DNA of 64,000 nucleotides from the NCBI GenBank assembly GCA_938024995.1, contig CALJDU010000014.1, forward strand, positions 1 to 64,000. The letters run 5' to 3'. The position numbers and the translations under genes are program-made. The DNA comes from an uncultured bacterium (GTDB lineage: Bacteria; Myxococcota_A; Polyangia; Polyangiales; Houyiibacteriaceae). A model generated the notes under the pieces. It was not told the origin of the DNA and did no database searches. It was given only the letters and a program-made list of their open reading frames with translations. How positions within the stretch are numbered: the stretch's first letter is position 1; every line of letters starts with the position of its first letter. Of the stretch, positions 1 through 7,384 are shown in pieces.

Positions 1-50
1 GACGGAGGAGATGCGCTTCTGGTATGTGGAAACTCCAGCGATCGGCTCTA

Positions 51-184
51 GAGCGCGATTCAAAATGGGTGCATCTCCGCCCATCCGCTCACGATCGCCA
101 TAGCTCGCTATTGCTCGGTTCGAGGACGGCGGGTCTGAACCCACCTCAACACCGAATCACGCCCACCTCTTTCGAATCACGCTC
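51..184. mobile_element. MITE-like element with imperfect terminal inverted repeats flanked by TA
   Basis: The left end begins GAGCGCGATTCAAAATGGGTG and the reverse complement of the right end begins GAGCGTGATTCGAAAGAGGTG, sharing 17 of 21 positions by eye. Both ends are flanked by TA (49-50 and 185-186), the target duplication typical of IS630/Tc1-mariner elements. The 134-bp body has no ORF, so it would need a transposase in trans. A 13-base match to the right end recurs near 3453. The family assignment is inferred. Confidence 0.6.
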
Positions 185-190
185 TAGATG

Positions 191-226
191 AAACGGCCGC
201 GAGGAAACTCGTGGCCGTTTTGTTTT
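191..226 (+). terminator. Rho-independent terminator
   Basis: A 13-bp stem (AAACGGCCGCGAG pairing with CTCGTGGCCGTTT, one mismatch) closes a GAAA tetraloop and is followed by TGTTTT. It would stop transcription on the plus strand coming from upstream of the window. No gene is visible between 1 and 190. Confidence 0.7.
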
Positions 227-388
227 CGAAGCGCGCGATGCTTCTAAAGTCACGCTTCAGACGTCGGACTTCCGCCTATCATAACTTTGCGATAGTACGG
301 TTGACGGACAAATGGTAGACGGCGTTACGGCAAGCGGCCAAATGAGCGGCCAAGCAATTCGCTACTTTGAATTTGAGTTTATACAACT
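227..388. other. AT-richer intergenic leader upstream of the 389 lipoprotein gene
   Basis: No ORF is supported here. The stretch just before the ATG at 389 contains TTATAC at 379-384, a possible -10 box so close to the start codon that the message would be almost leaderless. No Shine-Dalgarno sequence is visible and no convincing -35 was found. Confidence 0.3.
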
Positions 389-904
389 ATGAAGAACATC
401 ACTTTACTACTAGCCATTGCAGGCCTTGTTTCTTCTGCAGGGCTTATTTCTTCTTGCGATTCGAGTTCAGAAGAACATGAGAACGCGGCTGTGATTACCG
501 CTGAGCAGCCTACTGAGCAAACAGCAGCTAGTCCTACAGAAGAACCGGAGAGTGAAGCTGCGGCTAGGGTTGAGCCGCCTACTGAGCAAACAGCAGCTGA
601 TTTCTGGAGAACGTTTCAGACGGCAGTTGCCGCCTCTGATGTGGAAACGATCGAATCCTTGTACGTAGAAAACCCCCTCAATGTGAATCGCTTTTCAAAC
701 GAAGAGTACAAGGCGAAGATTGCAGACGCAGGAGCCGACGCTATTCGGTTAACTGGAGAGAGGTACCAGGACAAACCCGTCTACGAATATCAAATGGTAC
801 TCGGAACAGAGGGTGAGGATTCAGATGGAAGTACGACTACGGTCTTTATGATTCGGAATGATGAAGGGCAGTTGCGGATTTTCAATGTTCTGGAGGCGGG
901 ATAG
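389..904 (+). CDS. Small AT-rich lipoprotein, unknown function
   Basis: This 171-residue protein has a type II signal peptide (basic MKN start, hydrophobic core, lipobox ISSC with Cys at about residue 23), so it should be a lipid-anchored envelope protein. A Thr/Glu/Pro/Ala-rich linker (about 30-70) holds the phrase PTEQTAA twice. A compact alpha/beta domain follows (about 72-171) whose pattern (DFWRTF, IESLY, VFMIRNDEGQLRIFNV) recalls DUF4878 or NTF2-like folds, though that is only a resemblance. Its base composition is clearly more AT-rich than its neighbours, which suggests recent transfer. There is no good ribosome binding site. Confidence 0.8.
   Translation: MKNITLLLAIAGLVSSAGLISSCDSSSEEHENAAVITAEQPTEQTAASPTEEPESEAAARVEPPTEQTAADFWRTFQTAVAASDVETIESLYVENPLNVNRFSNEEYKAKIADAGADAIRLTGERYQDKPVYEYQMVLGTEGEDSDGSTTTVFMIRNDEGQLRIFNVLEAG
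508..598 (+). repeat. Perfect 22-bp direct repeat inside the 389 lipoprotein gene
   Basis: GCCTACTGAGCAAACAGCAG plus CT is present at 508-529 and again at 577-598, 69 bp (23 codons) apart. It encodes the two PTEQTAA phrases of the linker and keeps frame, so it looks like an in-frame duplication that could recombine to shorten or lengthen the linker. Confidence 0.85.
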
Positions 905-1009
905 CGTCTGGGGGTCAGCTGACCCAAATCACGTCGTCCAACGGAATCGGCTCGGTCGGCATGATGTGCTCCGAACGGAGCTGACAAAGGGCGGCGGTCT
1001 CTGGTCAGT

Positions 1010-1047
1010 CAAAAAGAAAAGAGCCGCGAGGTCACTCGCGACTCTTT
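1010..1047 (-). terminator. Rho-independent terminator of the 1072 metalloprotease gene
   Basis: Read on the minus strand, an AAAGAGTCGCGAG / CTCGCGGCTCTTT stem (one mismatch) closes a 4-base loop and is followed by TTTTCTTTTT. It lies 25 bp past the stop codon of the minus-strand protease. Confidence 0.8.
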
Positions 1048-1071
1048 CGTCGTCTCGAAGCGAGGTGTGCG

Positions 1072-2610
1072 CTACCGGTTAATCCACCATGCGGCCGGCC
1101 GCATCACGAAGCTCTCCCACGCTCCCCGCGCGGTGCGGTTCGCGTTCAACGCTCCGCTCGGCTCTGCGACCAGGTACGTGTTGTGGAAGCTCCGGAACGC
1201 GACCGTGCCGTCCCAGTTCCCTTGAAGCGTCCACTTCTCCCAGTTGCCGATCTGGGTGCGGTTCGCGTTCGCGGCACCATTCAGCTCCGCGACCAGGTAC
1301 TTGTTGTGGTAGCTGCGCAGCGACACCAGCCCACCGCTGTGCCGGATGAGTTCGAAGGTCTCCCACGCGAAGGGGACCGGGCGGTTGGCGTTCGCGGCGC
1401 CGTTCAGCTCTGCGACCACGTAGTCGCCGTGGGCGCCACGCAAGGAGACGAGCTCGGGCGCGGGATCGTCGAGGCAGGTCTGCGCAGCGAGGTGCGCGTC
1501 GATGGCGTTCGTAGAACAGGTCGACCAGGTGTTGGTGCTCTCGCTCAAGAACTCGGACATGACGCCACCGGTTCCGCAGCTCGCGACATCGTGATCGCTC
1601 CCGAGGTTGTGCCCGAGCTCATGCGCAGCGACCACGCCGCTGAACGCGGTCGTCCCGTAGGTCGCGGTAAACGAGAGGTCGTAGTTCCCGACGCACGCCG
1701 TTTCGATCCAGCCCAAGCCCGCGATGGAACCGTCCGGATCGTCGCCCGTGAGCAACATCGCCATGTCGTGGAACGCGAGCCCCGGTGCGCCGAGGTACCA
1801 GGTCCGGAAGTCCCTCAGCAGGTCCACGCTATCCACCTCGCTCCCGATGCGATCTGCGTTCCACGGGACCCCGAACTGGAACGTCAAGTGACCCACGAGG
1901 ACCAGCCGCATCTTGCTGTCGAAGGTTCCGTCGCCATTGCGGAAGACCCACGCGGCGCTGTTGGCGATCGCCATCGAGTCGTTCCGCAGCTCCAAGAGCG
2001 TCGAGAAGTCCTGCCGACGGAGCGTGTCGCTCACCATGTAGAGCTCGATGTTTTGGAACTCCGCACCGGCGAGCGCCAACGTGTCGCTGTACTCATCATG
2101 AAGCGAGGGCACCGTGGTTCCGACAAGGCCGTAGCCCGCGTCATCGTGGACGAGCTCGTAGACTGAACCGTTTACCGACATCAAGCCCTCGACCACTCCG
2201 TTGCAGGTGCTGATCGCAGCAGTGGACCGCGGAAGGGTCGTTCCGTCCGCGAGCTGCACGTCGCCGATGTACTGGCAGAAGTCCGCTCGCCGAGGCGGAT
2301 CGAGCGTCACCACATCGCCGTCTCGCCATTCCTGCTCTCGGTAGCCAGGCGCGAGGAGCTCGACGTTCTGCTGGAGGTTGAGCACGACGTCGCCAGCAGG
2401 CGTGTCGAGCTGCACCCGAAGCGTCGGAACAAACCCGTCGGCGTTCTCAAATGGATCGGTGACGAGCGTGGTGACGGGGTGCCGCGGGCCGCGTTCATCG
2501 AACCTACAGTCATCCGCGAGTCGCGGTTCGTCTCCGGCGGGTGGGTCGACGGGACTCACACACGCTTGGAGGGCAACGAGGACGGCGAGCGAGCGGGTCA
2601 GCGACTTCAT
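1072..2610 (-). CDS. Secreted reprolysin-like zinc metalloprotease with C-terminal fascin-like repeats
   Basis: The zinc-binding helix HELGHNLGSDH (His330, Glu331, His334, His340) and a following Met-turn (GGVMSEF) identify a metzincin of the M12B/reprolysin type, expected to act outside the cell. The chosen ATG (2610) gives MKSLTRSLAVLVALQAC, a short signal peptide with a possible lipobox LQAC; a longer frame upstream would bury it. After the catalytic domain, residues about 395-512 carry three near-identical 35-40-residue repeats containing YLVAELNGAANANR, typical of the fascin/actin-crosslinking beta-trefoil-like fold, which may bind carbohydrate or a surface ligand. Mature length is about 490 residues. 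Predicted from motifs; substrate unknown. Confidence 0.9.
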   Translation of the reverse strand: MKSLTRSLAVLVALQACVSPVDPPAGDEPRLADDCRFDERGPRHPVTTLVTDPFENADGFVPTLRVQLDTPAGDVVLNLQQNVELLAPGYREQEWRDGDVVTLDPPRRADFCQYIGDVQLADGTTLPRSTAAISTCNGVVEGLMSVNGSVYELVHDDAGYGLVGTTVPSLHDEYSDTLALAGAEFQNIELYMVSDTLRRQDFSTLLELRNDSMAIANSAAWVFRNGDGTFDSKMRLVLVGHLTFQFGVPWNADRIGSEVDSVDLLRDFRTWYLGAPGLAFHDMAMLLTGDDPDGSIAGLGWIETACVGNYDLSFTATYGTTAFSGVVAAHELGHNLGSDHDVASCGTGGVMSEFLSESTNTWSTCSTNAIDAHLAAQTCLDDPAPELVSLRGAHGDYVVAELNGAANANRPVPFAWETFELIRHSGGLVSLRSYHNKYLVAELNGAANANRTQIGNWEKWTLQGNWDGTVAFRSFHNTYLVAEPSGALNANRTARGAWESFVMRPAAWWINR

Positions 2611-2767
2611 GGATGCACCTGTGGGCGGGACTGGGAAATGAGGGCCAGAGCACAATTGTACCAGGCCGCGTCGCTCATCCGCCGGCTTCATTGGCCTGCG
2701 CGGAGACCGCAGGTGTTTTCGCGAAGGGTTTCGGGACGAACCGAGACAGCAACGCTTCGGCCTCGGC

Positions 2768-3433
2768 CTAGGAAGATGTCAGGAGTTCCTCGAACGCGGC
2801 GCGCGCGTCCGGGGTGCGAAAGGCCGCGCCCCAGTGACGCAGCACCAGCGTGTCGGCCGACGCGTATGAACCAAGCCACGGCATGCGTTCTCCCGGCGGC
2901 GCGATCGACTGCCTCGCCCAACGATCAATCACCTTTGCTCCCGCCGGCAGACCGCGGGTGGAGACGCCTGGAGCGAGTGACTCGAAGGGCTCGCCTTCCT
3001 CGCGAAACGCGATGCAGTGAGCCAGCGCGTGCCAGAGAAAATCACGAAAACGTCCGACCGACATATGACCGTTCGGGAGCACTTCGCTGGGGTCGCAGCG
3101 GAAGTCAGCGACGAGATCCATTCGCCCGGCGTCCAAGAACACCTCGGGATTGCGAGAGCGTTCTTGTCCCAACGCGACGTAGCAAACGAAGTTCCCTTGG
3201 TTCTCCTGCCAGACGTGAAAGACGTCGCCCTTTTTCCCGCTCACAAAATAGTCCTGGTTGCAGTCCCACCGGAGCGGGTGGTCGCCGAAATAGCGAAGCA
3301 CCTCCTGAACCGTCGCGTCGTCAGTCAACGCGATCGAAGGTTCGAGCCAGTCACGGAAGTAGGCGAGCGCGTCCACCTGCGGAGAGTACCCGGGCATGAC
3401 CGTTCGACACACCGTCGGTGGTTGGCTCTCCAT
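2768..3433 (-). CDS. Hypothetical protein, SMI1/KNR4-like in general appearance
   Basis: A 221-residue soluble protein without signal peptide or membrane segments. It is rich in aromatic residues (FRDWLEP, FHVWQENQGN, FLWHALAHC), a pattern seen in SMI1/KNR4 or immunity-type proteins, but the resemblance is not strong enough to name a family. It reads from an ATG at 3433, about 30 bp from a solitary MITE-like end at 3452-3465. The gap to the upstream metalloprotease gene is about 150 bp and holds nothing recognised. Confidence 0.6.
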   Translation of the reverse strand: MESQPPTVCRTVMPGYSPQVDALAYFRDWLEPSIALTDDATVQEVLRYFGDHPLRWDCNQDYFVSGKKGDVFHVWQENQGNFVCYVALGQERSRNPEVFLDAGRMDLVADFRCDPSEVLPNGHMSVGRFRDFLWHALAHCIAFREEGEPFESLAPGVSTRGLPAGAKVIDRWARQSIAPPGERMPWLGSYASADTLVLRHWGAAFRTPDARAAFEELLTSS

Positions 3434-3450
3434 GGCGAGCGACCGGATCT

Positions 3451-3465
3451 CGAATCACGCTCTAG
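3451..3465. repeat. Solitary MITE end matching the terminal repeat of the 51-184 element
   Basis: CGAATCACGCTCTAG is identical to the right end plus TA flank of the element at 51-184. No second end was found within about 800 bp on either side. In the minus-strand gene at 3462 the stop codon TAG is formed by the TA plus the first G of this end, as if insertion had cut off the original C-terminus. Confidence 0.45.
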
Positions 3466-4031
3466 CTCGACGTGCAGCCGGCGATCCCAGGAAGGCTGTA
3501 GCCGCCGACCATCCCAGCGGTCCCGAGCCCCATCAATATGCCGTACAAAACGTTCCGCCCCATCGGGCCGCGGGTCTCGGTTTCACGACGGCGGAAGCGC
3601 CTTATCAGTCCGGCGATGAGCAGGCCGGCGCCGAGCGTCGCGAGCCCGATCGAGGTGCCGATCGGCAACGGTGCCTCTTCGATCGGGCGACGGTCTTCAT
3701 AGCAGCCGACACCGAGCCAGAGCGCGGAGGTGGTCACGGTCGTCGAGACCAAGAGGCTCGCCCCGACGCCGATGAGGAAACGAGCGCGATGGGAACGCGG
3801 GCGAGGCGCGGGGCGCGTGAGCTCTGGGGTCACCAACGCGAAGCTCGCGCGTGAACCGCTCTCAAGCGCGACCTCCATCTCAAGTACTGCGGACGACAAC
3901 ACCGGCATCTCAAGTACTGCGGGCGACGACACCGGACCTTGCGCCGCGCTGGGACTGGTGACGAGGAGCAGCGAGACGCCCGTGAGCAGGACGAGCGCGA
4001 AACGTAGAGTCGACCGGATCACGTGAGCCAA
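3462..4031 (-). CDS. Membrane-anchored protein of unknown function
   Basis: The start chosen is TTG at 4031, because AAAGGAG sits 8 bases upstream; GTG at 4022 is the alternative. The 189-residue product has a signal peptide ending near SPSAAQG, a variable outer region with two similar phrases (SSPAVLEMPV, SSAVLEMEV), then two transmembrane segments (LIGVGASLLVSTTVTTSALW and IGTSIGLATLGAGLLIAGLI) separated by a short loop, a basic stretch RRFRRRE, and a Gly-rich end. The first 13 bp overlap the end of the upstream gene at 4019, which implies coupled translation. No family is recognised; the tail may have been cut by a mobile element. Confidence 0.65.
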   Translation of the reverse strand: MAHVIRSTLRFALVLLTGVSLLLVTSPSAAQGPVSSPAVLEMPVLSSAVLEMEVALESGSRASFALVTPELTRPAPRPRSHRARFLIGVGASLLVSTTVTTSALWLGVGCYEDRRPIEEAPLPIGTSIGLATLGAGLLIAGLIRRFRRRETETRGPMGRNVLYGILMGLGTAGMVGGYSLPGIAGCTSS

Positions 4032-5047
4032 AACGTACGCTCCTTTGCCGACAACGCTCGCGCCGCCGCGTCCAGTGACGCGGCCACCTTTGGGTGGGCC
4101 GCGCATTTCTCTCGAAGCGCGTCCCGGCACGCCACTCGCCGCTTTGGACGTCGTTTCGCGAGAGTGTTCGCCATCTCGATGATGTTCGTGAGGAGCTGCT
4201 CGGAAGGTACGAGGTCGATGACAGACATCGTTTGGCCGAGCATCTGGTTCGTGCTTGGTCCTCGCTTGTTCCGCGTGAGGTCCTCAACGCGCCGCGTGGC
4301 GGCTTCCTTCGGAAACCGAGACAGCCACTCGCGCACCAGCGGGCTCTCCGAGTGGCGAATGAGGGGTGCCCACGCTTCCTCTAAGTCAACGTTTGCTCGC
4401 AGGAGTGGCAGGAAGAGCAGCGTCCCGACGTGAGGGTGAACGTAGGGTTCTTTCCCGCCGAAGCGACCTTCGTATCGACGAATGTGAAGGAACCGTTCGG
4501 CGAGATCAGACGCGGTCTCCACGATCAGTTCCACGAGTTCTGAGGTCGGCTCGAGGCTCTTAAGGAGCGCGGTGGCCTCGTCATCGTTCGGCGCGAACCC
4601 GCGGTTGAAGGTCCGCGAAACCGAGAACAGAATCATTCGGAAGCGATCCGCGTTGGAGAGCCGGCTCGCGACCATCGGCGGCGGAAAGGGCTCGTCCCGA
4701 AACCGAGGTTCAAGACGTTCGCTTACCCGCCACAGGGGTTCCGGATCAGCGCTCAGGCTCTCGTCCACGTCGGAGGGCGTGACGTCTCCGAAGACGGCAT
4801 CATGAGCGCCGCCATCGCTCAGCGCTCCGCCGCGGCACCATAGACGACGCGCGGCGCCAGCAGCGGGGAGCCCGTATCCGCGACTCGGCGCGGCCCGTGT
4901 CTCGGCGATGCGCGTCGCGAACATCTGCTGGTGCGGCGTGAGCTCTCGAAAGGGGACAACCGTCTCTTGCCCCACGCGGACGAGGTCACCTCGGACCAGC
5001 AACACGCGGCTCAGTTGCTGAAACGCATAGTCGGAAGACGCGCGCAA
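4019..5047 (-). pseudogene. Downstream part of a HEAT-type protein split by an apparent frameshift
   Basis: This 342-residue open frame lacks a credible start: its first codon is TTG with GGGAGG only two bases away. Translation of the same frame further upstream continues smoothly (AIKARLDTWALREVL) into the previous gene, so it most likely is the C-terminal half of one protein of about 625 residues. The sequence is helical with Leu/Arg-rich stretches and no catalytic motif. The break maps to a GCGCGCG run near 5085-5095. It could be a real inactivation, a programmed shift or an assembly error; if the two halves are separate genes, they overlap by 62 bp. Confidence 0.55.
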
Positions 5048-5903
5048 AACCTCCCGCAGCGCCCATGTATCGAGCCTCGCCTTGATCGCGCGCCTCCGCC
5101 AAGAGACGAACCGCGCTCACGACCGGCCCGAGAAAGTCGCCCATGAGGTGATAGCCGACCTGAAGCCCGCCGAACCAGACGATGTCGAGCGCGCGGTCCG
5201 ACTTCATGAACAGATCCGTGTTGAGCGAGAGCACCAGGTCGCCGTCCTCAAGAGAACCGTCGGCTTGCGCGCGCCAACGCGCCAACGCCCACACACCGCG
5301 CAGCGTTTCCGGATCGCGCTCCCCGGCTTCGTGGTCGTCGACAAACGTCTTCGCGGCACGAGAAACGTCGGAGAGCCGCGCGAGCGCCAAGATCGCGCTC
5401 GCTCGGATCGCGACGTGGCCGCGCTTCTTCTCCGCCATTTTCATGAGCACCGGCACAAGCGCGTCTGCGTGCGACGGAAGCAACGAAGCGACCGCGGCGG
5501 CGCCACAGCGGGCGGGGAGCTTCTTGTGTTCCAGCGCCTTGAGCACGACGTCGAGTTTCGCTTCAACGACTGAAACGGTCGGCGCCGCGTCACGCGATGT
5601 GCTCTCGCATCGCTGGACCCAGGCGCGTCGGTGGTCGGCCCCGATGAGATCGGCGAGCAGGCTCCAGACGAGCCCGGGCTGTGGTGCCGTGAGCGCGTGT
5701 TCGAGTAACCACGCAGCCGTTGGAGGCCCCGCATCAAACCACGTCGCGGGCTCCCGAAACCGGTCCTGCAGATCGCCGTAAGCGTAGTCGCGCCGATCGG
5801 CGCTTCGTGAGACCAGCGACTTGAGCAGCGCAGGTACGTCGCCCGCCGGTCCGTGTCGATGGACGCGCTCTCCAAAGTCGCGGTCATTTGTCATCAACGT
5901 CAT
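4986..5903 (-). pseudogene. Upstream part of the same HEAT-repeat protein
   Basis: This 305-residue frame begins at ATG 5903 behind a strong GGAGG-type ribosome binding site. It is a cytoplasmic helical-repeat protein with several HEAT-like helices (ALVPVLMKMAEKK, AIRASAILALARLSDVS), probably a scaffold. Its last 25 residues, after SAVRLLAEAR, are low quality and end at a stop inside the next frame. A one-base correction near 5090 would join it to the 4019-5047 frame. No enzyme activity can be inferred. Confidence 0.6.
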
Positions 5904-5923
5904 CCCCTGCCCCCCTCCATGCT

Positions 5924-7318
5924 TTAGATCAACTGTAGCTTGCGCTTACGTTTCACCGGCTCGACATCGGGCGGCAGATCCACCTCGCCGTCCGCGCCGA
6001 CAATGTCCGCGACCAGATCGTAGTCCGACGCTTCGCGAACAAGCGCCTTCACGAGCTGCCCCGTTCGCGCTTCGCCGTTGACCAAGTAGACCTTGCCGTC
6101 GACCTCTGGCGCCTGTCCCCACCAGCGGCCCTCCATGATCAAGTCGCTCTCGTCGCTCACGCCGTCGACCAGCACCTCGAGCTCTTCGCCGATTCGATCC
6201 TGCAGCTTGCCTCGGCTGATCGGGCGCTGGAGCGAGACCAGGTGATCACGACGCGCCATGATCTCGTCTTCAGGAACGAGGTCGTCCATCTCGCCGCTCC
6301 GCGTTCCCTCTTCGTGCGAATAGGTGAACACGCCGACGTGGTCGAACTTGGCCCAGCTGACGAAGTCGCAGAGCTCTTGGAAGTCCGCTTCGCTCTCGCC
6401 CGGGTGGCCCACGATGAACGTGGTACGGAAGACCATGTCGGGGAGCGCTTCGCGGAGGCGATCGACGACCTTGTAGAGGCGCTGACCGCCGTGTCCACGT
6501 CGCATGCGCTTGAGCATGTTGGTCGCGGCGTGCTGAAGCGGCATGTCGATGTAGCGAAGCACGCTCTCGTGATCGCGAATGACGTCGACGAGCTCTTGGG
6601 TGAGCTTCTCGGGGTACAAGTAGTGAAGCCGCAGCCAATCGACACCCGGCACGTCCGCGACCGCCGAGACCAGCTCCGCCAACGTCGCGCGGCCTTCTAG
6701 ATCGCGCCCGTAGCTGATGGTGTCTTGGGAGACGATGTTGTGCTCGCGGACGCCAAGCGAAGCGAGCCGCGTCGCCTCCATCACGATGTCTTGGACCGTG
6801 CGTGAGCGCTGCTTGCCGCGGATGCCGGGGATGGCGCAGAACGAGCAGCTGCGGTTGCAGCCCTCGGCGATCTTCACATAGGCGCTGTGCCCGCGCTGGG
6901 TGAGCGTGCGCGGGTCGGTCGCGGCGATCGTGTGCTCCGCCGGGTGGCCGACCCAGAGACGCGGCGTGCTCCCCTTGAGCACGTCGCCGAGCTTGAGCAT
7001 GTCGCTGGACCCAAGGAAGACGTCGACCTCGGGCATCTCTTTCGCGAGGTCGTCCGCGTAGCGCTGCGAGAGACATCCGCTCACGACCAGCTTGTGACAG
7101 CGACCATCCTTATGCTTCGCCATCTCGAAGATCGTGTCGATCGACTCTTCTTTCGCGGGCTGGATGAAGCCGCAGGTGTTGACGACGATCACCTCGGCGT
7201 CCGCGGGATCCTCGACGTGCGTGAAGCCGACCTGCCCGCTCACGCCGAGCATGATCTCGGTGTCGACGCGGTTCTTCGCGCAACCCAGCGAGACGAAGTG
7301 AATGGTCTTGTCGGCCAT
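5924..7318 (-). CDS. rimO: Ribosomal protein S12 methylthiotransferase RimO
   Basis: This radical-SAM enzyme adds a methylthio group to the conserved Asp of ribosomal protein S12. The MTTase N-domain opens with VSLGCAKNRVDTE and has the three cluster-binding cysteines (GCAKN, NTCGF, SGCLSQRY). The radical-SAM centre carries CNRSCSFC, and a C-terminal TRAM-like region (ELEVLVDG) follows. LGCAKNRVDTE distinguishes RimO from MiaB. Length 464 from ATG 7318 is normal; an earlier start 45 bp upstream is possible but adds unrelated residues. Confidence 0.96.
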   Translation of the reverse strand: MADKTIHFVSLGCAKNRVDTEIMLGVSGQVGFTHVEDPADAEVIVVNTCGFIQPAKEESIDTIFEMAKHKDGRCHKLVVSGCLSQRYADDLAKEMPEVDVFLGSSDMLKLGDVLKGSTPRLWVGHPAEHTIAATDPRTLTQRGHSAYVKIAEGCNRSCSFCAIPGIRGKQRSRTVQDIVMEATRLASLGVREHNIVSQDTISYGRDLEGRATLAELVSAVADVPGVDWLRLHYLYPEKLTQELVDVIRDHESVLRYIDMPLQHAATNMLKRMRRGHGGQRLYKVVDRLREALPDMVFRTTFIVGHPGESEADFQELCDFVSWAKFDHVGVFTYSHEEGTRSGEMDDLVPEDEIMARRDHLVSLQRPISRGKLQDRIGEELEVLVDGVSDESDLIMEGRWWGQAPEVDGKVYLVNGEARTGQLVKALVREASDYDLVADIVGADGEVDLPPDVEPVKRKRKLQLI

Positions 7319-7384
7319 GGGACCTGATAGCGCTGAATTGAGGCCGGGTCTATCCGCCCTCAACTCATCGCTGATGTCCTCGGG

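Noticed and set aside
2691..2691. Longer start for the metalloprotease (27 extra residues)
   Set aside because: It would bury the signal peptide that begins at ATG 2610.
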